Shown in pieces: positions 12,396-24,586 of a stretch of 64,000 bases of DNA (positions are counted from its first letter, which is position 1; each line of letters opens with the position of its first letter). The notes under the pieces were generated by a model, which made no database searches, was not told the origin of the DNA, and saw nothing but the letters and a program-made list of their open reading frames with translations. The DNA comes from Glandiceps talaboti (taxonomy: Eukaryota > Hemichordata > Enteropneusta > Spengelidae): positions 556,001 to 620,000 of the forward strand of contig NC_135570.1 in assembly GCF_964340395.1 (NCBI RefSeq), in the 5' to 3' direction. A program made the position numbers and the translations under genes.

Positions 12396-12955
12396 CAAAC
12401 TTTCCTCAATAACAAACCATACTGTGTTCAGTAGTAAAAGTGTTGTTATCTATCAATGAAACTTTCCTCAGTAACAAACCATACTGTGTTCAGTAGTAAA
12501 AGTGTTGTTATCTATCAATGAAACTTTCCTCAATAACAAACCATACTGTGTTCAGTAGTAAAAGTGTTGTTATCTATCAATGAAACTTTCCTCAATAACA
12601 AACCATACTGTGTTCAGTAGTAAAAGTGTTGTTATCTATCAATGAAACTTTCCTCAATAACAAACCATACTGTGTTCAGTAGTAAAAGTGTTGTTATCTA
12701 TCAATGAAACTTTCCTCAATAACAAACCATGCTGTGTTCAGTAGTAAAAGTGTTGTTATCTATCAATGAAACTTTCCTCAATAACAAACCATACTGTGTT
12801 CAGTAGTAAAAGTGTTGTTATCTATCAATGAAACTTTCCTCAATAACAAACCATACTGTGTTCAGTAGTAAAAGTGTTATCTATCAATGAAACTTTCCTC
12901 AATACCAGCCATACTGTGTTCAAATGTAAAAGTGTTGTTATTTATCAAGTAAAAC
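12396..12955. repeat. 62-bp minisatellite, about 9 copies
   Basis: The unit contains aactttcctcaataacaaac, catactgtgttcagtagtaa and aagtgttgttatctatcaat. Copies are nearly identical; the last two are truncated or diverged. Confidence 0.95.
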
Positions 12956-13075
12956 AACAACCTATAGACATACAAAATGATCAACTTTGATTGTAAATGT
13001 ACATGTTACATATAGTCTTTTTGGCAAACACTGCCTGATTTAGCTGTAATCTGTCACTTTCTAGCTGAGAATTAC

Positions 13076-13427
13076 ATTTATTGGAGTTGATACAATGGTT
13101 TCTTACCAGATACTTCATCAATTGACCCACATTTATTGGAGTTGATACAATGGTTTCTTACCAGATACTTCATCAATTGACCCACATTTATTGGAGTTGA
13201 TACAATGGTTTCTTACCAGATACTTCATCAATTGACCCACATTTATTGGAGTTGATACAATGGTTTCTTACCAGATACTTCATCAATTGACCCACATTTA
13301 TTGGAGTTGATACAATGGTTTCTTACCAGACACTTCATCAATTGACACACATTTATTGGAGTTGATACAATGATTTCTTACCAGATACTTCATCAATTGA
13401 CCCACATTTATTGGAGTTGATACAATA
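13076..13427. repeat. 55-bp minisatellite, about 6.4 copies
   Basis: The unit contains acatttattggagttgatac, aatggtttcttaccagatac and ttcatcaattgaccc. Nearly identical copies; unrelated in sequence to the 55-bp array at 1-1554. Confidence 0.95.
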
Positions 13428-13847
13428 ATACCAGACATACCATCAGTTAATCCACGTGTACAGGTTGTGAGGACAGTTTAGAATCTGTTCTAGTCTGTAA
13501 TTCTTGTCACAATAAGTGTGATAAATGCCAACTGTACAAGGACACACGCCAGCAAATGTTTTAGGTCAATTCAACTCTTGACATTTCTAAATTGTTTAAT
13601 TTGTCCTCACATTTCATACTTGTTCACACTGACATAGAATGCAGCATGCTAAGAAAATTAATCTGCCATACATGCCATCTACTGTTAAAGTTTAGATTAA
13701 AGTGGCACATACTGAGTTGATTTTATTTTTATTCGGGTGAAAGGTTCACAAACCTTATTTAAACTGCATTTTAGTGTAATGTCAATGCGTGTCTTGGATT
13801 ACATTAATAATAATCTTGTAGTGATGTTAGCACAGTATACGGCATAG

Positions 13848-13850
13848 TAC

Positions 13851-13915
<65 letters not shown>

Positions 13916-13942
13916 CTAGTAGTAGTAGTAGTAGTAGTAGTA
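13848..13942. repeat. (AGT)n microsatellite, about 31 triplets
   Basis: An almost pure AGT/TAG run, interrupted twice by ACTAGT. The minus-strand frame is a poly-Thr artefact. Confidence 0.95.
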
Positions 13943-14690
13943 GGGAGTTCTTTTGACATTTCAGTATACATATCGCTTGGCACCAGTCCCATTGGAGAAA
14001 CTTTCATATTTAGTTGCATTATCTTTTTGTTTGCTATTCGTTTTTAGTTTTGTAAAGAAAAATGTCCGACTTAAAAAAAATTTCCCCCATTTATTGTATG
14101 GGTAATCTCTCAGGGCTCTACACTTTCACCTGACTGTTTATTTTACAATCACACTGACAGTCAGGTTATCATTTTACACACAGAAGAAAAATCAAGATAT
14201 CAATTGGCGAATTAATGCAGAGACAAACTAAAACTGTTGACATACAGCAATGTGATGTTAGATATCTATTAGTAAAGTTGATACACTCACACTCACTATG
14301 GATATTATCTATTATCATCCATTTACACAGATGTAGGCTTACATTCACATGACTGTCTCTTTAATGAAAGATGACACCATAAAGGTCCCCAAAGGAATAT
14401 CTACCTCATTGAGGGGTCCACAGAAGTATACCTTGGTCCTTGAATTTCTTGAAAACTCTGATATGTGAGACACAAAGGGTTTGATGACACCATTAGTCTC
14501 TATGGCTATGCAAGGATTTATGAAAGAATGTTATAACTTACAGCAATAAAAGTTTTTTGAAGTAGAATACCTAGGATTCTAGACATGGATAGATTGGTCA
14601 AATGTACTGTGATTGTCTTTGTTTATACTAGAATGGTCTCAAGTAGTGTTCAGACTGACACCTCTTAAAAAAAGACCTTTTTTGGAAGAT
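13943..14690. other. non-coding, nothing recognised
   Basis: No exon, RNA gene or repeat structure seen. Confidence 0.4.
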
Positions 14691-15077
14691 AAAGAGTGGA
14701 TTTAAATTGTGAGTTACAACATAATGAAATATAGGTGTATATATCAATTCTGGTTGGTCACAATGTAGTGAAATATATAGGTACGTATATACATCAATTC
14801 TGGTTGGTGATAACATAGTGAAATATAGGTATATATATACATCAATTCTGGTTGGTTACAATGTAGTGAAATATATAGGTAATACTATATACATCAATTC
14901 TGGTTGGTTACAATGTAGTGAAATATAGGTATATACATCAATTCTGGTTGGTTACAATGTAGTGAAATATATAGGTAATACTATATACATCAATTCTGGT
15001 TGGTTACAATGTAGTGAAATATAGGTACGTATATACATCAATTCTGGTTGGTTACAATGTAGTGAAATATAGGTATA
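14691..15077. repeat. about 45-52-bp tandem repeat, 8 copies
   Basis: The unit contains catcaattctggttggttac, aatgtagtgaaatatataggt and a variable ataatactatata or acgtatata spacer. Length varies between copies. Confidence 0.88.
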
Positions 15078-16093
15078 GGGGGGGTATCTCAGGGGCTTTC
15101 ATTTTTGTGAAATTAGTATGCCAAGGATGGTGACCAGTATAGTCATATATTCCTGAACTGAAAAGAGAACCCTATTACAAACATGTGTTATTAAAATACT
15201 TTGATGTCCTTAAAGCACTGACTAGCTGCAAATTATAGTAGACCCTGTGACAAGGATTGATGGTCTGTGGACATGAGACTAACTTTAATTTAGAGTCCTG
15301 CCTAGGGGGCACACTCATCTCAGAAGGCCTAGGGGGCACACTCATCCCAGTGAAAACTGCTGTTGGAACAAGGTTGTGCAACCTTTTTCTACCTTTAACA
15401 TGACAGTGTATTACACTCTACAGTCTAAACTAATTTCTGTGTTTTAATTAAACATTAAACTATGGTAGTATATATATAACATGAAAAACAGAAACTTGCA
15501 TTTGTAACCTAGCAACCCCTTGACCTTTGACCTCACAAATGGTCAACATACCACTCATGTGACTATTGTCTTTGTCAATGTAAACTACTTGACATAGTGT
15601 GTCTGTATAAAGACTGCAACAATAACAGTATACAGAGACACACAACATATGCATATTTTGTAATCAGTCAGGGAATCACTGCAACTAGACATGTAGAGTT
15701 CCTGTTTGGTCTACCCTTCCTATTGAAGGCTGTGACATCACATATATTGTCCTAACCAGGTTAACTATTATTATTAAAACCACTCATAACCAGAAAGTTA
15801 GTGATTTTTAGATGTATAGTCCTTTCATTTCATCTAGTTAAAAAAATTATATATTAAAGTATAAGAGGGAGGGGGGGGGGGGGTGTGTTGTTATTTTTTG
15901 AGAATTATTAATATTGGTTTAATGTCCTTACACATATTTTGGTCACTGTAGTATTTGCTACAAAGAGTTTCATGTGACCAGTGAGTGTATTTTCTGGCCA
16001 TGGCGTCAAAACCTTTCTGTGTTCCTTGACAATAATATTATACATAGTATTAGTAGGTAGTTAACTGTCTGTGACATGTTATCAGAATCTAAA
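15078..16093. other. non-coding, one poly-G run
   Basis: 15305-15345 holds two copies of cctagggggcacactcatc. A poly-G run lies at 15870-15884. Nothing else seen. Confidence 0.4.
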
Positions 16094-16350
16094 CACAGTC
16101 CAATAGTTTGCTCAGTTTTCATAACTTGTTTACTGTACTGTTGAGATACATCGTTAGCTGGTCATACCTCCTAGTCCTCATAGCCTGTTTACTGCACTGT
16201 TGAGATACATCATTAGCTGCTTGTACCTCCTAGCTCTCATAACCTGTTGACGGTGCTGTCGAGATACAACATTTAATAGCTGGTCGTACCTTCTCGTCCT
16301 CATCTTCTCAGAGATTACGAGGGCTAACAGTGTATCTCAACAGTGTCATA
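16094..16350. repeat. about 67-bp direct repeat x3 with an inverted partial copy
   Basis: Three diverged copies of ctgtttactgcactgttgag, atacatc, ttagctg and tacctcctagtcctcata are followed at about 16313-16350 by an inverted copy (gattacgagggctaacagtg then tatctcaacagtg). Confidence 0.7.
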
Positions 16351-18224
16351 AACGTGCTATGTATGCATTGACATTTGTAATATTATTATACTAAGTCTGT
16401 TTATAAGTATTTTTGCTTGGGAAAGTAAAAAGTTTATCAACTTGGTCAGATTGTGCCACTATAAAGTTATCAAGATATAAGTCACCACCTAATGATTTAC
16501 CAAATGTTGTAGACTGGATGGTAGTAAGTCCTCTGCCCTAGTTTTAACTTGACCCAATGTAATCCAAGATGAAGACTGTCACCATGACAATAAAACATTT
16601 CATGCAAATCACTATCACTGGTTGACCAGTTGCTATGGTGATATGATCTCAAGAATGTATGTACTATCATAGAGTATAAATCTCCCATGAAATGTTAGAT
16701 TACAAAGACATGGTCACTGTATGAACCGTGATATTTTAACACATTTCTTATCGTGTCCAACATTCCATAAATTCTTTTTATTTTGTGAACTTTTTGGTTC
16801 GCCACAACTTTATTTTAAGAGAATGTCCCAGACATACTTTTCATGAAAGGATAGCACAGATGAGGTGTATTTTGTCTTTGCTATTTTTCTTTATGCTTAG
16901 AGGAGCCAAAAAAAGTAATTGTCAGTAAAACTGTATCGTACGTGTGACCTGTCTGATTTTAGTACATGTATTTCCTTCCTAATAGAGAGGTTGCATGGTG
17001 CAGGATTGGGAATTACTATTGTGGGTCACCTAAGCATAAACAATATAGTAACGATAAAATCTGGTTCAGCTTTGTTCCCCTGTCTAAGAAATGAACATTT
17101 TTTATTTAAAAGTGTTTGCTTTTACATTTTACAGTGCTTTGAGGAATAATGTAAAATAGTGACGGAAAGGAGATTATTTGGATAAAATTTGGATCCTTCT
17201 GTCAAGATTTCCTATAATTTTGGTTGGAAACTCGAAACTTAATAAAATATACCAACTTTTTTTACCAAAAATTCTTGAAATAGGTTTTCACCAAGATTCT
17301 CTCCGATAATTATTACTAAATAATAAAACTTTTTACATTTCCTATATGTAATCATAGTCAGGTGAATTAATATTTATATTATATCTCTCAAATGATGACA
17401 TGATATCTGATGATATTATCTTCTGAAGGGCTTGATAATACTTTTGATATTTGATATTATTTTGATAACATTTTTGATTGACATCTGTTTGAAGTCCTTT
17501 AAGTCAGCCATCTTGTTTGTTAAGTCTAAATCTACCCATGGTATTGCCATAAAGAGATTGAAACTGATCAAGAGATTGATGCCATGGATAGCACTAGACT
17601 ATCTTGTTTGCTACAGGGAGTTTCTAACTTTTTCACATGTTATCTGTTGAAGGGAAAAGTCAGTCAATATGTTGAAGTATATGAGAAGTGGTGAATCATC
17701 GATATAAACCAGATACAAAACATCTTTTCAGAGTAGTATGACAATGATTTATACAATTAGACATAGGGTTGTATCGGTTCAAGGTAACATGCCACCATTC
17801 CTTTGACTCTCTATAATAGAAATGTACAACAGTTGAAATAGTGGAGGCCAATTCAATGAGTAATAGTTAAAACCTTGAGAAAAATGTGGTGTCCTTATAA
17901 TCACAGTTTACATAAAGTTAGCTAAGTGTATAAAGTGTTTTTGCCAAGGTCTAGAACTCTGTGTAAAAAGAAGGAAATAATATTAAATGCTTCAGCTGTG
18001 AATTCTTGATTAGAAACATATTACTTATCCTCAGGCTGGGGATATGGATATAAGATTTGAAGTTTAACTCACCACTTTTTAATAGGCATTCGACTTGTAA
18101 TGTATATGATTGATAACCTTGAAGTATATATAGACTGAACCCTGTTATAGCCCAATGTCACTGGCCCATTTTGCATTAAAATCTAGGTTTCAGTGAAGAA
18201 TGGCTGTTTGTCAGAGCTATATAA
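16351..18224. other. non-coding, nothing recognised
   Basis: AT-rich; only short frames without splice support. Confidence 0.4.
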
Positions 18225-18330
18225 AAGTTGGTCCAGAACAAAAGAATAATCCTATGTAATCCTTGTAGCTCCACTGATTAGAATAACTCTAATGTGAGAA
18301 CCTGGGATTGAAACCCTGGCCTTTAAGATA
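18225..18330 (-). repeat. tRNA-like SINE family member
   Basis: agttggtccagaacaaaaga, ataatcctatgtaatccttg and gtgagaacctgggattgaaa match 7420-7525. On the minus strand, ggccagggtttcaatcccag is B-box-like. Confidence 0.55.
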
Positions 18331-18419
18331 TAAATTATGGAAACATTTAAGTATGATACGTTTCCTTAGAAACCTTACTTGAAACTTAGGGAGTAAAATC
18401 TAGGTGTTTTGGCAGAGAT

Positions 18420-18520
18420 ACAGAAAATGTTGGCATAGAACATAAGAAAAATCCCATGTGTAATTTTGAGATAACACTAATACGATGACCAAGGATTGAA
18501 ACATAGTCCTTTAACTATTG
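18420..18520 (-). repeat. diverged SINE family member
   Basis: agaaaaatcccatgtgtaat, gagataacactaat and aaggattgaaacatagtcct follow the same order as the better copies. Confidence 0.4.
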
Positions 18521-18879
18521 TTTTTCCTAAATTTTTCCAACCCAAACTGTATCTTGAAAACTGGGATTACTGTACCTGTAGTCCATGGAATTGTGAATTT
18601 ATGTGAACCCTAAGGTAGGAATTGTTCAGTGAGGTTGCTAACAGTTACATCACAGCTTGTACAGTGATCAAATTTAGTTTAGAAGCAAAACATTTCTTAG
18701 GGGAATAAAAAAATGAATTAAAAAAAGCCAAAGGTGTTTGGGTAGATTTATTTTCAGGGAAAAAAAGAATACTAGTAGATATTCAACCTGAACATTGATG
18801 CAAAGCAAAGAAATTAAGTAGAGCTAAAAACTGAAAAACAGTGACATACAGGTATTCTAATACATGTAGCTTGTAGACA

Positions 18880-19560
18880 GTGTCTGCCTAAAAAGGTGAC
18901 CTGAAGCTATATACAGTGGAATGAACACAGATGATTTGGATAAGACGTTTGCCCGAATAGTAACAAAGCCTGGAGTGTACAGTGAATAGCATGGATGTAC
19001 TAAGTGTTTGCCTGTGTACAGTGAGTGTGTTATACAACTTGGGATGGTGTACACTGTGTGGCAAAAATAATGTGTACCTGAGGCCAACATGAATATTAGA
19101 GCATGGTGGTGGTGTCCGCCTCAGGGAAACAAACATGTATATAGCTTGGGGGAGGTGTTTGTGTCAGAAAGTGACAAACAGCAGAATGTACAAAGAATAT
19201 AATCGTCCATTATAGCGTGGAGGTGTGTCGTTATACTATACCCAACACATAGGGAGTATAGAGCTGATAAAATGGCAAACAGCTCTATGTACAATGAACA
19301 TGGTAATACTAATTCAAACTGTTAGAAGAACTGATAAAATGACAAACAGCTATGTATATAGCTTGGAGGTGTCTGCAGTTTCTGCTTCAAAAATTGACAT
19401 ATGTCAATGTACGATGTATACTAGACAACTTGGAGGTATCTGCCACAAAAAGTGATGTATGCCATTGTAGCATGAAAGTGGTATCGACCTCAAAAAGTGA
19501 CATACACCAATATACAATGCATATAATGCTTGGAGTCACTTAGACGAGATATGTGTCATC
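18880..19560. repeat. decayed tandem repeat, about 50-60-bp period
   Basis: Recurring phrases gcttggaggtgtctgc, caaaaagtgacatacaccaa and tacaatgtatata appear at irregular spacing; short frames on both strands come from it. Confidence 0.55.
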
Positions 19561-20559
19561 CATCCATCGCCCATGACCACCCAAGAAATGTACATGTACA
19601 ATGTCACATACATACTGTATTACTTTCCAACTCACAAGTGTTCTACAGACTACTTCAATCTACATACCAAACAAAGCTATACAATGACTACTCTGTTTTC
19701 TTCCAATATGAACCACTGTGATGTTATCGTTAAATGTCTATTCCCCCTCCAGGATATGTGCAAGGGTTGGGGGAGGGGGTAGGGGGTAGGGGAGAGGCAA
19801 TCTCTACAAAACAATATTTAATTGCCATGCTTTGTAACAACAAAGGGGAAAATGTTCAAATTAAAAGATTTCATAAATGTGTTTAAGATGTATGACATGA
19901 AATGTGTGTGTGTTAGTCTGTCTTCAAATAGTACATTTAGTTAAAAAAGGTGTTTTTTTAAAAAACTTATGACTAAAAAACCTTTATTGGTCAAAAAAAT
20001 GTTTGATTATTTTTGTCTTCAACTAGATGTAGTACAAAATAAAAAGTAACAGAAGAGTGAATAAAAAAAATGACTTTGCCAGTCTTAGAAAATATTTATT
20101 ATCTAATCTTCAACTAGTTCTAAAAAGAAACTATTTGTTTCCTTTCTTCAATGAGTACAAAATAACTAAATGAAATTTAAAAAGTAAATTAAAAAAAACA
20201 CCAAACTTTGCTAAAAAAAGTATTTTGTTTATTTTTCTATCTTCAACTAGAGAAAATTAAAGAATTGAAATAAAAACAGTAAATGAATAAAAAAAAGATT
20301 GCCAGTCTAAGAAAATATTTATATATCTTCCTCAACTAATAAACATTGTTTACAGCTTGTAAATGATGTACAAAGGTTATAACACACAAACAGTTCAAAG
20401 TTTTTAGCATTGAGTTTTCAATCGTGTTTCTACATGGTCTCAACATTTGTATTATGTCTGGTTACAAGTCACCTTTTTACATCTCCATAGCAACCATCTC
20501 CTTCAAAATGATAAGAGATTTGTGTAATGCAGTAAATAAATACATTAGTAGAGATATCA

Positions 20560-20665
20560 AAAGACTTTGGTTGGTTTAGGAGTTAAGTTGTTGTATGGCA
20601 GGACATATCTGTTTTTAAAGGCCAGGGTTTCAAACCCAGGTTCTCGTACAGTTTCAGACAGTCTG
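20560..20665 (+). repeat. tRNA-like SINE, best promoter-like copy
   Basis: tggtttaggag (A-box-like) is followed, 50-odd bases later, by agggtttcaaacccaggttc (B-box-like) in the order and orientation of a pol III internal promoter. The 3' part matches the reverse complement of 18225-18330. Confidence 0.5.
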
Positions 20666-20989
20666 AGAACATTCAAAATATTTCTTGAAAATTGACTATA
20701 TCATATGCTACCTGGAATGAAGATATACTTTGAACTAATGTTACTGTTTGGCTTACAACAACCTATAGACTAAAGGAAGTATTACCCAGCTGAAGATATG
20801 ATTATGTAGACAATGTAATCTGTCTATAAGCAGAGAGGCTCCATAAATATTGGTAATATCTTGGATGATAGAATGTTGTTGTATAATAACTGATCATTAC
20901 GTGGTGTCACCATTAGATAAAGTTTTTACATGATAGATTAAGACATCAACTCTAGGATTAAGATTAGAATGTAATTGTAAAAACTGTTT

Positions 20990-21080
20990 GGTAGAGCTTT
21001 AGATAAAGACTGATCCTATGTAATCCTTGCACTAATGTGATGACCTGAGATTGAAACAGAGTCCTTTAATAATAAAAAAA
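20990..21080 (-). repeat. diverged SINE family member
   Basis: gatcctatgtaatccttgca, ctaatgtgatgacctgagat and tgaaacagagtcctttaat match the family consensus. Confidence 0.45.
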
Positions 21081-21724
21081 AGAACTGTTGTTGGTTGAAA
21101 GGACACAGGTATTTATAATCAACCAGTGAAGGTATAGCAACAATAATCAGGCTGTCCTGAAGATGTCCTTACATGTTTCTGTTTGTTGTTTGAAATCGAT
21201 GCTCAAAATGAACCAGGGTTATTGTTCATAAAAATTACTGTTATCAGTGTCATTTTTTTAGCACCAGAAAGTGTGTGATTAGTTAGTCAGCTTTATGCTA
21301 TAGCGTTTTGATTCAGTATAAACAACTACCCTCAATGATAAATGATAACAACTAGTATTAACAATATGAGGGTTTATAAACTTTATTGAGTACAGAGGAA
21401 TTGTTCACACTGTGTCTATTCTCATGATTACCTTACAGATGTGATACATTCAGGGTCAAATACATGACATACTTGTTGACTGGACATCTGTTAAGTCTGC
21501 ATTCTTGTATATAAAGTCAGCAAGGTTATTTACTTGACTTATCCCAGATTACAACACTTTTATTCTCTGAGGTAGTGCACACAATGTGGCTGGTCAGTTT
21601 CCTGGTATTGGATTTGGCCTTTAATATTTTCTCTAAATATGTTTTGGTGGTGTAGGTGAATACCAAGTACACATAAATGAAAGACAATAACCCTGTCCAT
21701 ATATGGAATGCCTTGTATCAAATA

Positions 21725-21905
21725 TGCCCCTTTAAAAGGCACCTCTAGCAGAGTATGGATTATCAAATATGACCCATAGAGGCACCTCTAGCAGAGTATG
21801 GATTATCAAATATGACCCATAGAGGCACCTCTAGCAGAGTATGGATTATCAAATATGCCCCATAGAGGCACCTCTAGCAGAGTATGGATTATCAAATATG
21901 CCCCC
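21725..21905. repeat. 43-bp tandem repeat, 4 copies
   Basis: The unit contains ggcacctctagcagagtatg, gattatcaaatatg and ccccatagag. Confidence 0.9.
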
Positions 21906-21949
21906 TTTCAATAAGTTGATGCTACTGAGTATATCCAAATTATACCCTA

Positions 21950-22500
21950 CAAAAACAGGCTGAAGTCTTTTAGCAGTTGTGGAATCTCTTTTGTGAACTC
22001 TCCCAGAGAACAAACACAAATGAATACAGACTGAGATCGTTGTCAGGTTACTGGGTGCCTTTAATTCTTGAACTTTCCCACAGATTGAAGTCATTGTCAA
22101 ACCATATTGCATTGATGTTTTGGCTAGCGATTCTGTTTTCTAATTTCCGCCAACAGCTAAGTCTCTATCAAGTTACTTTAATCTTTTCCTTTGAACTTCC
22201 CCTATGTACACATACTGAGCTCATTTGCCAGCTACTATATGAGTCTGTGTCTCAGCTACAGATTCTCTCTTGCAGTTTATACCAACAGACTGATTCTTAA
22301 TAATATCTCAAGTTACTTATTCTTTAAATTTCCTTTGAACTTTCCATGTACACATACTAAAGCCAGGCACTGTGTATGAAGTCATTGACAGACATTATGC
22401 CTTAGTCTGTGTCCCAGCGAGAGATTTTCTGTTGCAATTTCCACCAACAGGCTGATATTTTGTCATTTAAGTTCCAGAATCTCTTTTGTTGAACTCCTCC
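21950..22500. repeat. decayed tandem repeat, about 160-bp period
   Basis: Recurring phrases: ccaacagactgat, tatcaagttactttaat, ctttgaactttcc and tgtacacatactgag. Three to four diverged copies; the frames here are by-products. Confidence 0.5.
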
Positions 22501-22769
22501 CTCCCACCTATGAACACTGGCTATCATATATTATGTATGCTGACTTCGTTCTACAAAGTTTAACCTCCGACCTCTAAAAGACAGTGGTCTGAGGTTTAAT
22601 AAACACATACTGATTCAAAAGTCTTTATCAAATGACAGACTTTGAAGTTCCAGTATAAATACCATTCAGTATTTTCTGTACAATATACCGACAAACTGAA
22701 TTTTATTGGATGCAAAGGTTGAAAACTTAAAGTCAAGTTTACTGAACCTTTTCCTTGAACATCCACTAT

Positions 22770-22980
22770 AAGTATATACAGACTCAAGTCTTTGGTTCAG
22801 CTTCTTGTACTTTTCTTATCACATTCCTCACAGACTATAAGTACAGACTCAAGTCTTTGTTCAACTTCTTATACTTTTCTTATCACATTCCTGAGAGACT
22901 GTGAGTACAGACTCAAGTCTTTGGTTCAGCTTGGTGTACTTTGCTTACCACATACCTGACACAGACTATCAGTACAGACA
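22770..22980. repeat. about 65-bp tandem repeat, 3 copies
   Basis: The unit contains agtacagactcaagtctttg, ttcagcttcttgtacttttc and ttatcacattcct. Confidence 0.8.
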
Positions 22981-24586
22981 CACATTGAAATCTTTTATCT
23001 AACTACTGGATCTCTTGTGACAATGATTACCATATGTTGTAGTGTTTGATTATTAAAAAGGGAGAGACTAGACCCAAGGCTGATAGTCTTCTCCATGATC
23101 TATGACTTTGATGGTGATTGTGAAGGGTTCTTTTTGACAAGGTGAAGACCGTTGTTTGAAGTGTTCTAAAATAATCACATCGCTGACTGCAGTGTCAGAT
23201 AAAACCATTTCTCATGTTGTTTTAGCAAGTGGGTGTTTTGAAAAGGTCATTTGGCCCGGAATGTAGGTCACTAGGGCTATACTATGTCTTAGTACCAAAT
23301 ACATTACAAATAACTGTCCATATCCAGAAAAATTGCCAAAATTATACTCTTAACTTCGTAATAATGTAAAATTTAAAGATCGAACTGGAATAGTTGGAGG
23401 GAAAGATAAAAGATTTGTTCATTTTTTTCAAAGATTAAATTGAGAATAGAAAGGCCAATTTTAGTCTAGCGCTATCTGTGGCATCAAATCTCAAGATTTC
23501 CTTTATGGGTGAAGGTAACTTGATATCAAGGGTAGTATCTAGACTTGACCAATTTTTTAAAGCCCAGATATTTGTTTTTGTCGCTATCACAGCGTAATGT
23601 TTTAACGATGCTAAGACTCCAGACTTAATTAATTACTCCCAACCAAGCTGTGGTGAATCCATTTTAAGCTTAGACGTAACCTATGGTGTATTGGCGTCGT
23701 CACAACATACATTGGGAGTGAAGTTGAATGTGTTGGGGATCCTGCTAGGATCTTTATTTATGTTGTAGTTTGTGGATCTAGAGTACATTACCCTCCTTTA
23801 AACTAACAAGGACATGTAGTTGTGCAAGATACATGCCATAAAAATTGACTAGACCCTGTAGCTTATAAATCATCCTGGCAATGAGTGACTGCTAAAGTTT
23901 ATGGTAGTGAAATCTTTTAAATTCTTTACCCAGGATTGTACCAAGGCAACCCATGATATATACATCCTTGAAGTATTCTATTGTGCATTCCAGGGGGGAT
24001 AAATAAAAACAAAAGAATTTTGTAATGTATTGTTGGGGGCGCTATATAACATAATTTAGTTATTGCATATTGTACATACAGCTTGTCATTATCAACTGCC
24101 AACATTATTATAATCCATGAAAATGTTGATATTTTGATGATTTGTAATTGTTGCATGCTTATGAATCAAACATTTATTGATTTAATTGTAACAAGTAGTG
24201 GACTGCTTGTCTCCCGCTTGCCACCATTTGAAGAAAATAACTGAATACCAGTTACAGTAACCATGGTAACAAAAACATGGACATAAAAGACAGTGAATAA
24301 ATCAAACTGGGTCTAGTTTCCGTCATGAGGGTTGAGTTGCATACATTTGCATTCAGTGAACCAAATCCATTTGATTGAATTTTCACTAGCCAGAATGAAT
24401 TTAAATACATTACATAAAATGTACCTTGTGGTCACCTGAGTGTGTTTCACTGTTGCTGCAATGTGCCAATTGTTTTTATGTTACAAATTGTCTTTGTAGT
24501 TTTGAACTTCAGGCCAAGGATGGGGAAAATTCTGTGATTTTTTTGCCTAACTTTACTAAATTGTGATTGTTTGATTTGTAAACCAG
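22981..24586. other. intronic or upstream DNA of the SPARC-like gene
   Basis: No further exon recognised. CTCF-like cores occur at 23467-23480 (TAGCGCTATCTGTG) and 24035-24045 (GGGGGCGCTAT). Confidence 0.4.

Larger units (their letters stand above)
19561..21724. other. non-coding, two SINE-like copies
   Basis: A G-rich stretch lies at 19765-19795. 19940-20340 has repeated phrases (ttatttttgtcttcaactag, aaaaaatgac/aaaaagattgccagtct), a decayed tandem repeat. SINE-like copies lie at 20560-20665 and 20990-21080. Confidence 0.45.

Noticed and set aside
13804-14019. Poly-Thr protein
   Set aside because: (AGT)n microsatellite on the other strand.
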